From an uncultured Alphaproteobacteria bacterium (lineage in GTDB: Bacteria > Pseudomonadota > Alphaproteobacteria > Rhizobiales > Ancalomicrobiaceae): DNA of 64,000 bases. Below are positions 9,431-18,381 of this stretch, one piece after another. The DNA is taken from contig CALBKH010000095.1 in assembly GCA_937892955.1 (NCBI GenBank), positions 12,070-76,069 of the forward strand. The letters run 5' to 3'. Each line of letters opens with the position of its first letter. The stretch's first letter is position 1. The notes under the pieces are model-generated. The model was given only the letters and a program-made list of their open reading frames with translations. It did no database searches and was not told the DNA's origin. Both the position numbers and the translations under genes were made by a program.

Positions 9431-10165
9431 TCAATTGGCGCTCTCGGCTATGGCGCGTTCGGCCTCGACGATCGCGTCCGGGGTGCCGATGTGGAGCCAG
9501 GTGCCCTCCATGCGCTGGCCGTAGAGCCGGCCCTCCTCGATCGCCCGGTCGAACAGCCGGTTGAGCGAGAAGGCGCCGGAGGGCGCGTCGCGGAAGAGGC
9601 GGGGGTGGAAGATGGCGGCGCCGGCATAGGCGAAGGGCGCCACGCGACGCTCGCCGCGGCGGGTCAGCCGGCCGAGCCCGTCCATGACGAAATCGCCCGA
9701 TCCGGAATAGCCGATCGAGCCGACGATCGGGGCGAGGAGCAACAGGCCGTCCATCGCCGTCTCGTCCCAGCGACGGGCGAGGAGATCGAGATTGGCGCGG
9801 ATGCCCTCGATCCAGAAGCTGTCGGAATTGTAGACGTAGAACGGCTCGCGGCCGAGGAGCGGCAGGGCCTTGACGATACCGCCGCCGGTCTCGAGCAGCG
9901 CCTCACGCTCGTCGGAGACGACGATCTTCGGCTCGGTCCACTTGCCGACGTGGACCTCGACCAGATCGGCGAGGTAGTGGACGTTGACGACACAGACCTC
10001 GACCCCGGCGGCCTTCAGCTTGGCGATGGCGTGATCGACGAGTGACCGTCCGCCGACCTCGACGAGGGGTTTCGGGGTGGTGGCGGTGATCGGGCGCATG
10101 CGCTTGCCGAGGCCGGCGGCGAGCACCATGGCGTGGGTGGGACGGCGAGAAGGGACGGACGACAT
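9431..10165 (-). CDS. murU: Sugar nucleotidyltransferase, MurU-like (MurNAc-1-P uridylyltransferase)
   Basis: A 244-residue nucleotidyltransferase of the GT-A fold. The signature LAAGLGKRMRP followed by TPKPLVEVGG binds the nucleotide and sugar phosphate; VYNSDSFW is the metal-binding region; ETGGGIVKALP is characteristic of this branch. The gene directly upstream encodes a protein with an AmgK-like kinase domain, and AmgK-MurU is the known cell-wall-recycling shortcut that makes UDP-MurNAc. Mannose-1-phosphate guanylyltransferase, the usual automatic label, is the alternative; context favours MurU. An internal Met (MVLAAG) could be an alternative start. Confidence 0.82.
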   Translation of the reverse strand: MSSVPSRRPTHAMVLAAGLGKRMRPITATTPKPLVEVGGRSLVDHAIAKLKAAGVEVCVVNVHYLADLVEVHVGKWTEPKIVVSDEREALLETGGGIVKALPLLGREPFYVYNSDSFWIEGIRANLDLLARRWDETAMDGLLLLAPIVGSIGYSGSGDFVMDGLGRLTRRGERRVAPFAYAGAAIFHPRLFRDAPSGAFSLNRLFDRAIEEGRLYGQRMEGTWLHIGTPDAIVEAERAIAESAN

Positions 10166-10201
10166 TCGGGTCTCGGAGCTGACGTTCCGGCGGCGATCGC
10201 C

Positions 10202-11755
10202 TCAGTCGAAGCGAACGCCGCCGCGCCGGTCGGCCGGCACGGCCTCCTCATACCAGAGCTTCAGCGGACGCAACACCGGTTCGCCGAGGACGCGCGCCAG
10301 GTATCCCCAGAGGCGAGGCACATGGGCGAGATAGTGCGGCTTGCCGTCCCGCGCCTTCAGCCGGGCGAAGACGCCGAGGATGCGGGTGGCGCGCTGGGCG
10401 GCGAGGATGGCGTAGGCGCGGCGGAAGGCCGGTTCGTCGAAAGCGGGATCGGCCGTGCGCCGCGCCGCGACGTAGGTCCCGATCAGGTCCGCCTCGAGGT
10501 CGGCGGGCACGTCGACGCGGGCGTCCTGGGCGAGGCTCGCCACGTCGTAGGCCGGGTGACCGAAGATCGTGTCCTGGAAGTCGAGGACGCCGACGCGGGC
10601 GAGGCCGCCTCTGTCGGCGAGCCACAACAGGTTCGGCGAATGGTAGTCGCGCAGGCACCAGGTCGCCGGTCCGGCGAGGATCTCGGCGATCAGCGGGCGC
10701 CACAGGGCGAGGAAGCTCTCGCGCTCGGCGGACGTCGCCGGGCGGCCGAGGAGATGCGGGATGCCCCAGTCGAGGAAGACCGTGACCTCGGCCTCGTAGT
10801 TGGCGGCGGCGTAGGCCGGAATGGCCCAGGTGCCTCCCTCGCCGTCGGGCAGCGTATGCGGCAGGTCGCGGGCATGGAGGTCGGCGAGAAGTTCGACGGC
10901 GGCGAGATAGCGTTCGCGGATCGGCGCCGGCGGCGTCCCGGCGACACAGGGCTCGGCGCCGAGATCCTCGAGCAACATGTATCCGGCATGCAGATCATGA
11001 GCGAGGACACGCGGCACCGAGACGCCGAGATCGGCGAAGCCGAGGGCGAAGGCGAGGAAGGGCGCCGGGCCTTCCGCCAGCTTGGCGGCGGCGCGGGCGG
11101 CGACGCGGGCGCGGCCGGCGGCATCGTCCGGCTCGGCCGGGTGGTTCATCAGCACCGCCGTCTCGCCGTCGCGCCACACGCGTTCATAGGAGCGCGACGA
11201 GGCGTCACCCTGGAGGTGGCGGCGATGGGCGAGACCCCAGCCGGCGACGGCGAGGAAGGCGCGGACACCGGCGGTGCGCACCAGCCGGTCGCGCCACGGC
11301 GCCGCCGGTCCGACGAGGCGGACGACGCGAGCGGTCGGGCCGTCGCCCGGTTCGATCGCCACCACCAGGGCGTCGTCCGGCAAGCGCTCGCCGGCGCGAT
11401 CGGGCCATTCGATCAGGACGGCGCGCTCGCGCACCATCTCGTCGAAGCCGATCTCGTCGAGTTCCTCCGGGCCACGCAGGCGATAGAGGTCGAAATGGGC
11501 GAGCGGCAGACGCAGATCGTAGGTCTGGACCAGGGTGAAGGTCGGGCTCGGCACCTCGAGTTCGGCGTCGTCGGCGATCGCCCGCAGCAGGGCGCGGGCG
11601 AGGGTCGACTTGCCGGCGCCGAGGTCGCCGACCAGTGCCAAGACGTCGCCGACCTTCAGGATCGCGGCGATATCCTCGGCGAGCGCGGTGGTCGCCGTCT
11701 CGTCGGCGAGGTCGATGCGGAAACCCACGTCGTCGGGGACCGGTCCACCGTTCAT
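10202..11755 (-). CDS. tsaE: Bifunctional TsaE ATPase / AmgK-like sugar kinase fusion
   Basis: Two proteins are joined in about 517 residues. The N-terminal part (about 150 residues) is TsaE, an ATPase of the tRNA t6A37 threonylcarbamoyl complex: Walker A GDLGAGKSTLARALL, SPTFTLVQTY and HFDLYRL. The rest is an aminoglycoside-phosphotransferase-fold kinase with GDASSRSYERV, CLRDYHSPNLLWL (catalytic Asp) and VGVLDFQDTIFGHPAYD (metal Asp), as in the anomeric MurNAc/GlcNAc kinase AmgK. The ATG at 11755 is preferred because it follows a GGTGAG site and avoids overlap; an ATG at 11791 is possible. This fusion is known in rhizobia. Confidence 0.9.
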   Translation of the reverse strand: MNGGPVPDDVGFRIDLADETATTALAEDIAAILKVGDVLALVGDLGAGKSTLARALLRAIADDAELEVPSPTFTLVQTYDLRLPLAHFDLYRLRGPEELDEIGFDEMVRERAVLIEWPDRAGERLPDDALVVAIEPGDGPTARVVRLVGPAAPWRDRLVRTAGVRAFLAVAGWGLAHRRHLQGDASSRSYERVWRDGETAVLMNHPAEPDDAAGRARVAARAAAKLAEGPAPFLAFALGFADLGVSVPRVLAHDLHAGYMLLEDLGAEPCVAGTPPAPIRERYLAAVELLADLHARDLPHTLPDGEGGTWAIPAYAAANYEAEVTVFLDWGIPHLLGRPATSAERESFLALWRPLIAEILAGPATWCLRDYHSPNLLWLADRGGLARVGVLDFQDTIFGHPAYDVASLAQDARVDVPADLEADLIGTYVAARRTADPAFDEPAFRRAYAILAAQRATRILGVFARLKARDGKPHYLAHVPRLWGYLARVLGEPVLRPLKLWYEEAVPADRRGGVRFD

Positions 11756-11759
11756 GCCG

Positions 11760-14246
11760 TCACTCACCGGCGAGCGGGACGGCCGCGACATCTTCGCCGG
11801 TGTCGGCGGCGCGCAGCGGCAGGCGACAGATGACGGTGGTGCCGCGTCCCTCGTGACTGGCGATCTCGACGGTGCCGCCGTGCAGTTCGACGAAGCTCTT
11901 GACGATCGAGAGGCCGAGGCCGGCGCCGCCGCGGTGCGGGCCCTGGCGGCGGGTGTAGAAGCGCTCGAAGACCGACTTCAGCTGCTCCTCGGGGATGCCG
12001 ACTCCCTCGTCGGCGACGGTGAGCACCAGCGCCTCGTCGTCGCGCCGCGCCGCCGCCGTCACCGTGCCGCCCTCCATCGAGAAGGAGACGGCGTTGGAGA
12101 GGAGGTTGAACAGCACCTGACGGATGCGTTTCTCGTCGGCGACGACGTGGCCGATGTCGGGCGCGATGTCGGTGGCGAGGGTCAGGTGATTGGCGGCGAG
12201 GCGATCCTTCACCCCTTCGATCGCGGCGGCGACGGTGGCGGCGACGTCGACGTCGCCGACCTGCAGACGCATGATGCCGGCATCGATGGTGGCGAGGTCG
12301 AGAATGTCGTCGACGATGGCCATCAGCGCCTGCGACGACGACATGATGTGGCCGGTGTAGTCGCGCTGCTTGTCGTTGAGGGGACCGGTACGCGGGTCGG
12401 CGAGCAGGTGGGTGAAGCCGACGATGTTGGTCAGCGGCGAGCGCAGCTCGTAGGAGACGAGGCCGACGAAGTCGGTCTTGATGTGGTCGGCCTCCTCCAG
12501 CGCCTCGTTCTTCTCGACCAGGGCGCGCTCGACGTTCACCGTGTCGGTGACGTTGACGAAGGTGACGAGCGTCGCGCCGTCGGGCAGCGGCACGGCGGAA
12601 TATTCGAGCACCGTGCCGTCGCGCCGCTCCATCGTGCCGGAGAGGCGATCACGGTTGTCGGCGAGGCCGGTGACGGCGAGCTTCAGGCGGTTCCAGGTGG
12701 CGCGATCGTCGTGGACGAAGGCGAGGCGTTCGACCACGTCGGTGATGTGCGGCTTCAGGCCGAGGGTCTTCTCGTCGAGGCGCCACAGCGACACGAAGGC
12801 GGGGTTCCACAGCCGCAGACGACCGTCGGAGCCGAACACCACGACACCCTCGGAGAGGTGGTCGAGGGTCTCGCCCTGGACGCGGACGACGGCGTTGTGG
12901 CGCTTCTCGAGCTCGAGCTTCTCGGTGACGTTCTCGTAGATGTAGGTGACGCCGCCCTGAGGGTGGGGATTGGCGATGACGCGCAGCGTCTGGCCGTCGG
13001 GCAGGTGCCACCAGTGCTCCTTGGCCTCGAGCGCCTGATAGGCGGCGTGGAGGTCGCGCTTGAAGGAGCGCCAGTCGGCCTGCTCCGGCAGTTTGCGTGC
13101 GGCACGCATCTGATCGAGCACGGTGCCGTCGTCGGGCGACGACTCGAGGAAGACGGCGTCGAGGCCGAAGAGGCCGCGGAAGGCGGCGTTGTAGAACTGC
13201 AGCCGCTTGTCGGCGCCGAAGATCGCCACCGCGGTGGCCAACTGATCGAGTGTGCGGGCGTGGAAGTCGATGGTGCGGCGGAGCTCGGCCTGGGTCTGCT
13301 CGAGATCGGTGACGTCGATGGCGATACCGGCCTCGCCGTGGGCGGAGGCGACGTCGACGACGTCGTAGGTGCGCCGGCGGCCGGAGACGACCACCGGCAG
13401 GCGCAGGTCGACGGCGAGCGCCGTCTCGCGGGCCTGGCGGATGGCCTTGCGGCCGGCGGTGTCGAGCAATTCGAGCGCCTGATCGCGCACCTGGCCGGCA
13501 TCGCGGGCGTCGACGGCTTCCGTATAGGCGCGGTTCACCCAGCCGAGAGACCCGTCGAGGCCGCGCAGCCATACCGGCATCGGCATGGCCTCGAACAGGG
13601 CGCGGGTCGCCTCGACGTCGCCGATCAGGCGACGATGGCGTTCGGTGAGTTCGGCATGGCGCAGACGTTCGCCGGTCAGGTCGGCGAAGCGGACGAAGGG
13701 TCGGCCGCCGGCGATGCGGCCGGTCGCCGAAATGAAGGTGCCGGAGCGGGTGGCGAGTTCGAGATCGAAGGGGGTGCCGCGCTCGCGCAGCGCCTCGGTG
13801 TCGCGATCGAGATCGGCGGCGCAGGTCGGCTCCAGCCAGGCGCCGAAGGCGAGGAACTCGGCGCGCGCCTTGGGGGCGCCGGCGGCCGGGCCGAGCGAGC
13901 CGAGAATGAGCGGCGGTTCGCCGGGTTGGCTCCAGGCGAGGATCAGCTGGTCTTCGCCGTCGAGCAGGGCTTCGGCGCGCTCGGCCTGGGCCTTGAGGCC
14001 GGCGTTGTCGGCGGAGAGACGGATGATGGTGGCTTCGGCGCGAGCGCGCTGGCGCATCATGCCGACGGCGGACGCGGCAGCGACGCAGACGACGCCGATC
14101 ATCGACGAGGTGAGGACGATCTGATGGGTGGCGAGCGCCTCTTCGGCCGCCGCCAGGACGGGCGCGGTCGAGGCGAGAAGCCCGAGCGCGGTGGTCGACA
14201 ACGATCGGAGCGACGTCGGAATCCGTCCTCCCCTCCGCCCCCACAT
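11760..14246 (-). CDS. divL: DivL-type sensor (pseudo)kinase with tyrosine H-box
   Basis: An 828-residue membrane protein: one transmembrane segment (about 42-63), a short coiled coil, several PAS-like regions (for example TYIYENVTEKLELEKRHN), then a HisKA dimerisation helix and HATPase domain. The phospho-acceptor position reads LVSYELRSPLT, so tyrosine (about Tyr599, codon 12450-12452) replaces histidine. N-box NLLSNAV, DEGVGIPEEQ and GAGLGLSIVKSFVELHGG are intact. A tyrosine H-box is the hallmark of DivL, which in Caulobacter relays DivK status to the CckA-CtrA cell-cycle pathway. Its position between tsaE and ahcY is as I recall for rhizobial DivL. A GGAAGGGGA site precedes the ATG. Confidence 0.85.
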   Translation of the reverse strand: MWGRRGGRIPTSLRSLSTTALGLLASTAPVLAAAEEALATHQIVLTSSMIGVVCVAAASAVGMMRQRARAEATIIRLSADNAGLKAQAERAEALLDGEDQLILAWSQPGEPPLILGSLGPAAGAPKARAEFLAFGAWLEPTCAADLDRDTEALRERGTPFDLELATRSGTFISATGRIAGGRPFVRFADLTGERLRHAELTERHRRLIGDVEATRALFEAMPMPVWLRGLDGSLGWVNRAYTEAVDARDAGQVRDQALELLDTAGRKAIRQARETALAVDLRLPVVVSGRRRTYDVVDVASAHGEAGIAIDVTDLEQTQAELRRTIDFHARTLDQLATAVAIFGADKRLQFYNAAFRGLFGLDAVFLESSPDDGTVLDQMRAARKLPEQADWRSFKRDLHAAYQALEAKEHWWHLPDGQTLRVIANPHPQGGVTYIYENVTEKLELEKRHNAVVRVQGETLDHLSEGVVVFGSDGRLRLWNPAFVSLWRLDEKTLGLKPHITDVVERLAFVHDDRATWNRLKLAVTGLADNRDRLSGTMERRDGTVLEYSAVPLPDGATLVTFVNVTDTVNVERALVEKNEALEEADHIKTDFVGLVSYELRSPLTNIVGFTHLLADPRTGPLNDKQRDYTGHIMSSSQALMAIVDDILDLATIDAGIMRLQVGDVDVAATVAAAIEGVKDRLAANHLTLATDIAPDIGHVVADEKRIRQVLFNLLSNAVSFSMEGGTVTAAARRDDEALVLTVADEGVGIPEEQLKSVFERFYTRRQGPHRGGAGLGLSIVKSFVELHGGTVEIASHEGRGTTVICRLPLRAADTGEDVAAVPLAGE

Positions 14247-14382
14247 GTCGAAGGTCCCCTTCCCACTCGGATCTTTCGCTGGATGCCCGAACCCGGCGGA
14301 TACGCACGCGGGAGGGCCGAATCACTTCGAAGATAACCTCTCGGGGGCAGGCTGAGGAGAGTCGGAGAACCACAAATGAAAC

Positions 14383-14408
14383 GGGCGTCGTGAAGTTTCA
14401 CGACGCCC
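14383..14408 (-). terminator. ahcY terminator
   Basis: A perfect 12-base stem, GGGCGTCGTGAA (14383-14394) with TTCACGACGCCC (14397-14408), lies 30 bases past the ahcY stop. On the minus strand it is followed by a T-rich stretch (GTTTCATTTG). Together these look like an intrinsic terminator for ahcY. Confidence 0.75.
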
Positions 14409-14437
14409 ACAACATGTCGTATCCGAAGTGCTGTCGA

Positions 14438-15838
14438 TCAATAGCGATAGTGGTCCGGCTTGAACGGTCCCTCGGAGGGCACACCGATATAGTCGGCCTG
14501 TTCCTTGCTGAGCGTCGACAGAGCGACGCCGAGCTTGGCGAGATGGAGAGAAGCGACCTTCTCGTCCAGCTTCTTGGGCAGGGTGTAGACGCGCCTGTCG
14601 TAGGCCGCGGCGTTGGTCCACAGCTCGATCTGGGCCAGCGTCTGGTTGGTGAAGGACGCCGACATGACGAAGCTCGGATGGCCGGTGGCATTGCCGAGAT
14701 TGACCAGACGGCCCTCGGACAGGACGATGATGCGCTTGCCGTCCGGGAAGACCACGTGGTCGACCTGATCCTTGATCTTCTCCCACTTGTAGTTCTTCAG
14801 GGCGGCGATCTGGATCTCGGCGTCGAAGTGGCCGATGTTGCAGACGATGGCGTTGTTCTTCATCGCCCGCATGTGGTCGAGGGTGATGACGTCCTTGTTG
14901 CCGGTGGCGGTGACGAAGATGTCGCCGCGCGACGCGGCGTCTTCCATGGTCACCACCTCGTAGCCCTCCATCGCCGCCTGCAGGGCGCAGATCGGGTCGA
15001 TCTCGGTGACGAGGACGCGGGCGCCGCCGTTGCGCAGAGACGCGGCCGAGCCCTTGCCGACGTCACCGTAGCCGGCGACGACGGCGATCTTGCCGGCGAG
15101 CATGACGTCGGTGGCGCGGCGGATGCCGTCGACCAGCGATTCACGGCAGCCGTAGAGGTTGTCGAACTTCGACTTGGTGACGCTGTCGTTGACGTTGATC
15201 GCCGGGAACGGCAGGCGGCCCTGTTCGGTCAGCATGTAGAGGCGATGGACGCCGGTGGTGGTCTCCTCGGAGACGCCGCGGATGGCGTCGCGGGTCTTGG
15301 CGAACCAGCCCGGCTGGGTCTTCAGGCGCTTCCAGATGGTGGCGAAGAAGGCGACCTCCTCCTCGTTGCCCGGCTTGTCGAGGATCGAGGGATCCTTCTC
15401 CGCCTCGGCGCCGAGGATGACGTACATGGTGGCGTCACCACCGTCGTCGAGGATCATGTTGGGAACGCCGCCGTCGGCCCAGTCGAAGGTGCGGGCGACG
15501 AAGTCCCAGTACTCCTCCAGGCTCTCGCCCTTGTGGGCGAACACCGGGGTGCCGGCGGCGGCGATGGCCGCGGCGGCGTGGTCCTGAGTCGAGAAGATGT
15601 TGCAGGACGACCAGCGCACCTCGGCGCCGAGCGCCTGGAGGGTCTCGATCAGCACCGCGGTCTGGATGGTCATGTGCAGGCAGCCGGCGATGCGGGCGCC
15701 CTTCAGCGGCTGCGCCGGGCCGTACTCGCCGCGCACCGCCATCAGGCCGGGCATCTCGGTCTCGGCGATGTCGATCTCCTTGCGGCCCCAGGGGGCGAGG
15801 GCGAGGTCCTTGACGGCGTAATCGTGGATCTGGGTCAT
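14438..15838 (-). CDS. ahcY: S-adenosylhomocysteine hydrolase
   Basis: This cytoplasmic NAD-dependent enzyme splits S-adenosylhomocysteine to adenosine and homocysteine, clearing the product of methyl transfers. The 466-residue product has SSCNIFSTQDHAAAA near the N-terminus, VAGYGDVGKGSAASL (NAD-binding glycine loop), TATGNKDVITLDHM, and the C-terminal KPDHYRY whose Lys-Tyr close the active site. The frame continues further upstream, but ATG at 15838 (MTQIHDYAVKD) gives the family length and start. It has a palindromic operator about 157 bases upstream and a good terminator downstream, so it is probably monocistronic. Confidence 0.97.
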   Translation of the reverse strand: MTQIHDYAVKDLALAPWGRKEIDIAETEMPGLMAVRGEYGPAQPLKGARIAGCLHMTIQTAVLIETLQALGAEVRWSSCNIFSTQDHAAAAIAAAGTPVFAHKGESLEEYWDFVARTFDWADGGVPNMILDDGGDATMYVILGAEAEKDPSILDKPGNEEEVAFFATIWKRLKTQPGWFAKTRDAIRGVSEETTTGVHRLYMLTEQGRLPFPAINVNDSVTKSKFDNLYGCRESLVDGIRRATDVMLAGKIAVVAGYGDVGKGSAASLRNGGARVLVTEIDPICALQAAMEGYEVVTMEDAASRGDIFVTATGNKDVITLDHMRAMKNNAIVCNIGHFDAEIQIAALKNYKWEKIKDQVDHVVFPDGKRIIVLSEGRLVNLGNATGHPSFVMSASFTNQTLAQIELWTNAAAYDRRVYTLPKKLDEKVASLHLAKLGVALSTLSKEQADYIGVPSEGPFKPDHYRY

Positions 15839-15994
15839 GTCGGTCTCCGAAGCGCCTCGGGGCGCGGGTCTCCGGCCATGGTCGTCGAGTGCGGTCGGGG
15901 CACGAGGACGTGGACGGTGGACGAAACGATCGCGGGGCACGAGAGCCCCCCATGGCGCGGCTCATAGCAGACGCGTCACGATACGACAATAACG

Positions 15995-16014
15995 ATATAA
16001 AGATTTCTTTATAT
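15995..16014. promoter_or_regulatory. SahR-like palindromic operator upstream of ahcY
   Basis: ATATAAAGA-TT-TCTTTATAT is a perfect 9-base inverted repeat with a 2-base centre in the ahcY upstream region. It is strikingly AT-rich for this genome. From memory it resembles the ATATAAAGATATCTTTATAT-type motif assigned to the ArsR-family regulator SahR, which derepresses methionine-cycle genes when S-adenosylhomocysteine rises. The regulator gene is not in the window, so the assignment is inference from motif and target. Confidence 0.68.
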
Positions 16015-16150
16015 GACGGCTGCATCGCCCGTCTCGCGCGACGGCGAGAACGACGGCGGCGACCCGCTCGTTCGGACATCGAATCGATCGAATTCCTGGT
16101 CCATGGTCACGTCGTCGGGCGGCGATTCGCCCGGGGGAGATGCGGACCCT

Positions 16151-16729
16151 ATGACTGACGTCGAGACCTCGAAGGCCGGCGGCGAGAGCGATGCCTCGCG
16201 CGACCGGTTCAACAACATGATCGCCATCGCGGTGGCGCTGGTATCGGCCTTCATGGCCGTTTCGAAGATCAAGGACGACAACATCGTCCAGGGCATGCAG
16301 AAGGCGCAGGCCGAGAGCGTCGATCGCTGGAACGAGTATCAGGCGCGGCGCCAGCGCTGGTTCGGCATGGAGCTCGCGATCGCCCAAGCCAGGGCGACAC
16401 AGACCATGACGCCGGAACTCGAGAAGACGCTGGCCGACTGGAAGAAGAACGCCGACCTCTATCAGAAGCGCGCCGACGAGGCGATGGAGAAGGCCAAGGG
16501 CCGCGAGGCCGACTACGCCGCCGCCAACGACCGCGACGACCTCTTCGATCTCTCCGACGCCTTCCTGTCGGTGGCGATCGCGCTCTTCGCCGTCACCGCG
16601 CTGGTGCGCGTCCGTTGGCTGTTCGGCGCCGCGTCGATCCTCGCCGCCGCCGGGATGGTCTTCGGCGTCGCCGGCTTCAACGGCTGGGTCTGGCTCAAGC
16701 CGGATTTCCTGGCCGCCTTCCTGGGGTGA
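16151..16729 (+). CDS. DUF4337-family membrane protein
   Basis: A 192-residue protein of unknown function. One hydrophobic segment near the N-terminus (IAIAVALVSAFMAVSKIKDDN, about 25-45) is followed by a charged helical region (about 50-130) containing WNEYQARR and a Lys-rich stretch. Two more transmembrane segments follow (AFLSVAIALFAVTALV and AASILAAAGMVFGVAGF). This three-segment layout matches DUF4337. The frame is open from 16013, but that start lies inside the ahcY operator; ATG at 16151 follows a GGGGGAGA site. The last 35 bases overlap the convergent LysR fragment. Confidence 0.75.
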   Translation: MTDVETSKAGGESDASRDRFNNMIAIAVALVSAFMAVSKIKDDNIVQGMQKAQAESVDRWNEYQARRQRWFGMELAIAQARATQTMTPELEKTLADWKKNADLYQKRADEAMEKAKGREADYAAANDRDDLFDLSDAFLSVAIALFAVTALVRVRWLFGAASILAAAGMVFGVAGFNGWVWLKPDFLAAFLG

Positions 16730-17577
16730 CCCGGGGCGAGCCGACCGTGCGGATCGTCGCCTCGATCCAGGCGACGACCGCCGAGACCGCGCGATCGGCC
16801 CGCCGCTCGGGATGCACCAACAGCCAGATCTCGCGACTCGGCGGCGGCTCGTCCGTGTCGAGACGGACGAGCCGTGGGTCGGCGTCGGCGACGAGACACG
16901 GCAGCACGGCACGGTGACCGGCCACCACCGCCTCGACCAAGAGGGCGGCGCGGTCGGCGCGCAAGCGGATCGGCACGTCGGCGAAGTGCGTGGCGAGCCA
17001 ACGGCTCTCGGTGGGCGAGGCGTTCGCCATAGGTGGCGAGCGGCAGGCGTTCCGGCCGATCTGCGTCGGCGGGGGCATAGAGCGCGAAGTCGAGACTACC
17101 AAGCCTCCTGACGATCGCCGTATCGGCCCGCGGCCGGGCGAGGCGGACGGCGACGTCGGCCTCGCGGGCGGCGAGCGACACGGGCGCATCGTCGAGATCG
17201 AAGGTCAGCCGCACGCCGGGATGGGCGTCGCGGAAAGCGGCGAGGCGCGGAGCGAGGAGGCGCGTCGCCACCAGATCGACGGTGGAGACGACCACATGGC
17301 CGGCCAATGACGACCGTTCGTCGCGCAGGCGGGCGAGCACCCGCGCGGTCGCGGCTGCGGCGATATCGAGATCGGGCATCACCGCGTCGATCACCGGGCG
17401 GGCGACGAGACGACGCTCGACGCGATCGAAGAGGGTCAGGTCGAGCCCCTGTTCGAGGCGGGCGAGGCGGCGCGCCGCGGTGGTCTGGTCGATGCCGAGG
17501 CGACGCGCCGCGCCGGCGCTCGAGCCCTCGGCGCGGATCGCCGCGACCAGCCTCAGATCGTCCCAATCGAGCTCCAC
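16695..17577 (-). pseudogene. LysR-family transcriptional regulator, frameshifted
   Basis: The N-terminal part (GTG at 17577, VELDWDDLRLVAAIRAEG) is a clear LysR helix-turn-helix (SSAGAARRLGIDQTTAARRLARLE) and start of the effector domain. It stays in frame to LATYGERLAH near 17011. The expected continuation (ESRWLATHFADVPIRL to the C-terminus WIEATI) is in another frame, beginning at about 17009. One extra base around 17010 explains the break. Either the gene is dead or this is a sequencing error. The start faces the isochorismatase-like gene on the other strand, a common LysR arrangement. Confidence 0.75.
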
Positions 17578-17682
17578 GGCCCCTCCGAACCTGCGATTTC
17601 GCAGGATGAGAGCCGAGAATATCCGGTTCTCATGGGAAAGTCGCCGGCCGAAGATGAGCAGGACCCAGCTCCCGGAGGACCC

Positions 17683-18381
17683 ATGACCGAAACGCTCGCT
17701 TCCCCCCTGCCGCAGACGCTCCTCGCCCTCGCCGGTCGGACGATCCCGCTGCCCGACCTCGCGACGTCGACCCTGGTGTCGATCGATCTGCAGAACGAAT
17801 ATCTCGCCGGCCCGCTGGTGCTCGACGGCGCCGAGGCGGCGGTCGCGGCGGCGGCGCGATTGCTCGCCGCGGTGCGCGCGGCCGGCGGGCGGGTCGTCCA
17901 CGTCGCCCATGCCGGCCGGCCCGGCGGCTTCTTCGATCGGACGGCGGCGCGCGGCGCCTTCGCCGACGAGGTCGCGCCGCGGGCGGGCGAAGCGGTTGTG
18001 GAGAAGCGGGCGATCTCGGCCTTCCACGGCACCGATCTGGCGACGCATCTGCCCGAGCCGGGGGCGGCGACGCTGATCGTCGCCGGTTTCATGACCCACA
18101 ACTGCGTCTCCTCGACGGTGAGGACCGCCGGCGACCTCGGTCACACGATCGTCGTCGCCCACGACGCCTGCGCCACCCGCGCCCTGCCCGGCCCCGACGG
18201 CGTCGTGGTCGATGCGGCGACGCTCGGCCGCGCCGCGCTCGCCGGCATCGCCGACCGCTTCTGCCGGCTGGCGAGCGTCGAGGAGATCGTCACTGCCCCT
18301 GACCCGGCCGACCGCGCGTCGCGTCTTCGCGAAGACGTGAACGCGCCCCTCTTGGCGACCGGCGCCGGATCAAGTAAGTGA
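17683..18381 (+). CDS. Isochorismatase-like cysteine hydrolase
   Basis: A 232-residue enzyme of the isochorismatase superfamily. The triad is visible: Asp in SIDLQNEYL, Lys in VVEKRAISAF and the nucleophile Cys in MTHNCVSSTVR with the preceding cis-peptide region. The substrate cannot be told; relatives hydrolyse nicotinamide, ureidoacrylate or isochorismate. ATG at 17683 is chosen over an upstream in-frame ATG (17632) because GGAGGA precedes it. It is divergent from the broken LysR gene. Its stop codon lies inside the probable TetR operator of the next operon. Confidence 0.84.
   Translation: MTETLASPLPQTLLALAGRTIPLPDLATSTLVSIDLQNEYLAGPLVLDGAEAAVAAAARLLAAVRAAGGRVVHVAHAGRPGGFFDRTAARGAFADEVAPRAGEAVVEKRAISAFHGTDLATHLPEPGAATLIVAGFMTHNCVSSTVRTAGDLGHTIVVAHDACATRALPGPDGVVVDAATLGRAALAGIADRFCRLASVEEIVTAPDPADRASRLREDVNAPLLATGAGSSK

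Noticed and set aside
6274..9564. 1096-codon plus-strand frame opposite addB
   Set aside because: Composition (Gly/Ala/Glu/Arg-rich, no motifs) is that of a GC-rich antisense frame.
11535..14336. 933-codon plus-strand frame opposite divL
   Set aside because: Antisense shadow of a gene with clear kinase motifs.
15839..15994. SAM/SAH riboswitch in the ahcY leader
   Set aside because: I looked for SAM-II and SAH-type folds and saw no convincing pseudoknot; the DNA palindrome upstream explains regulation better. A covariance-model search would be decisive.
16013..16150. Earlier start for the DUF4337 protein at 16013
   Set aside because: It would begin inside the ahcY operator and add a low-complexity N-terminus; ATG 16151 has a ribosome-binding site.
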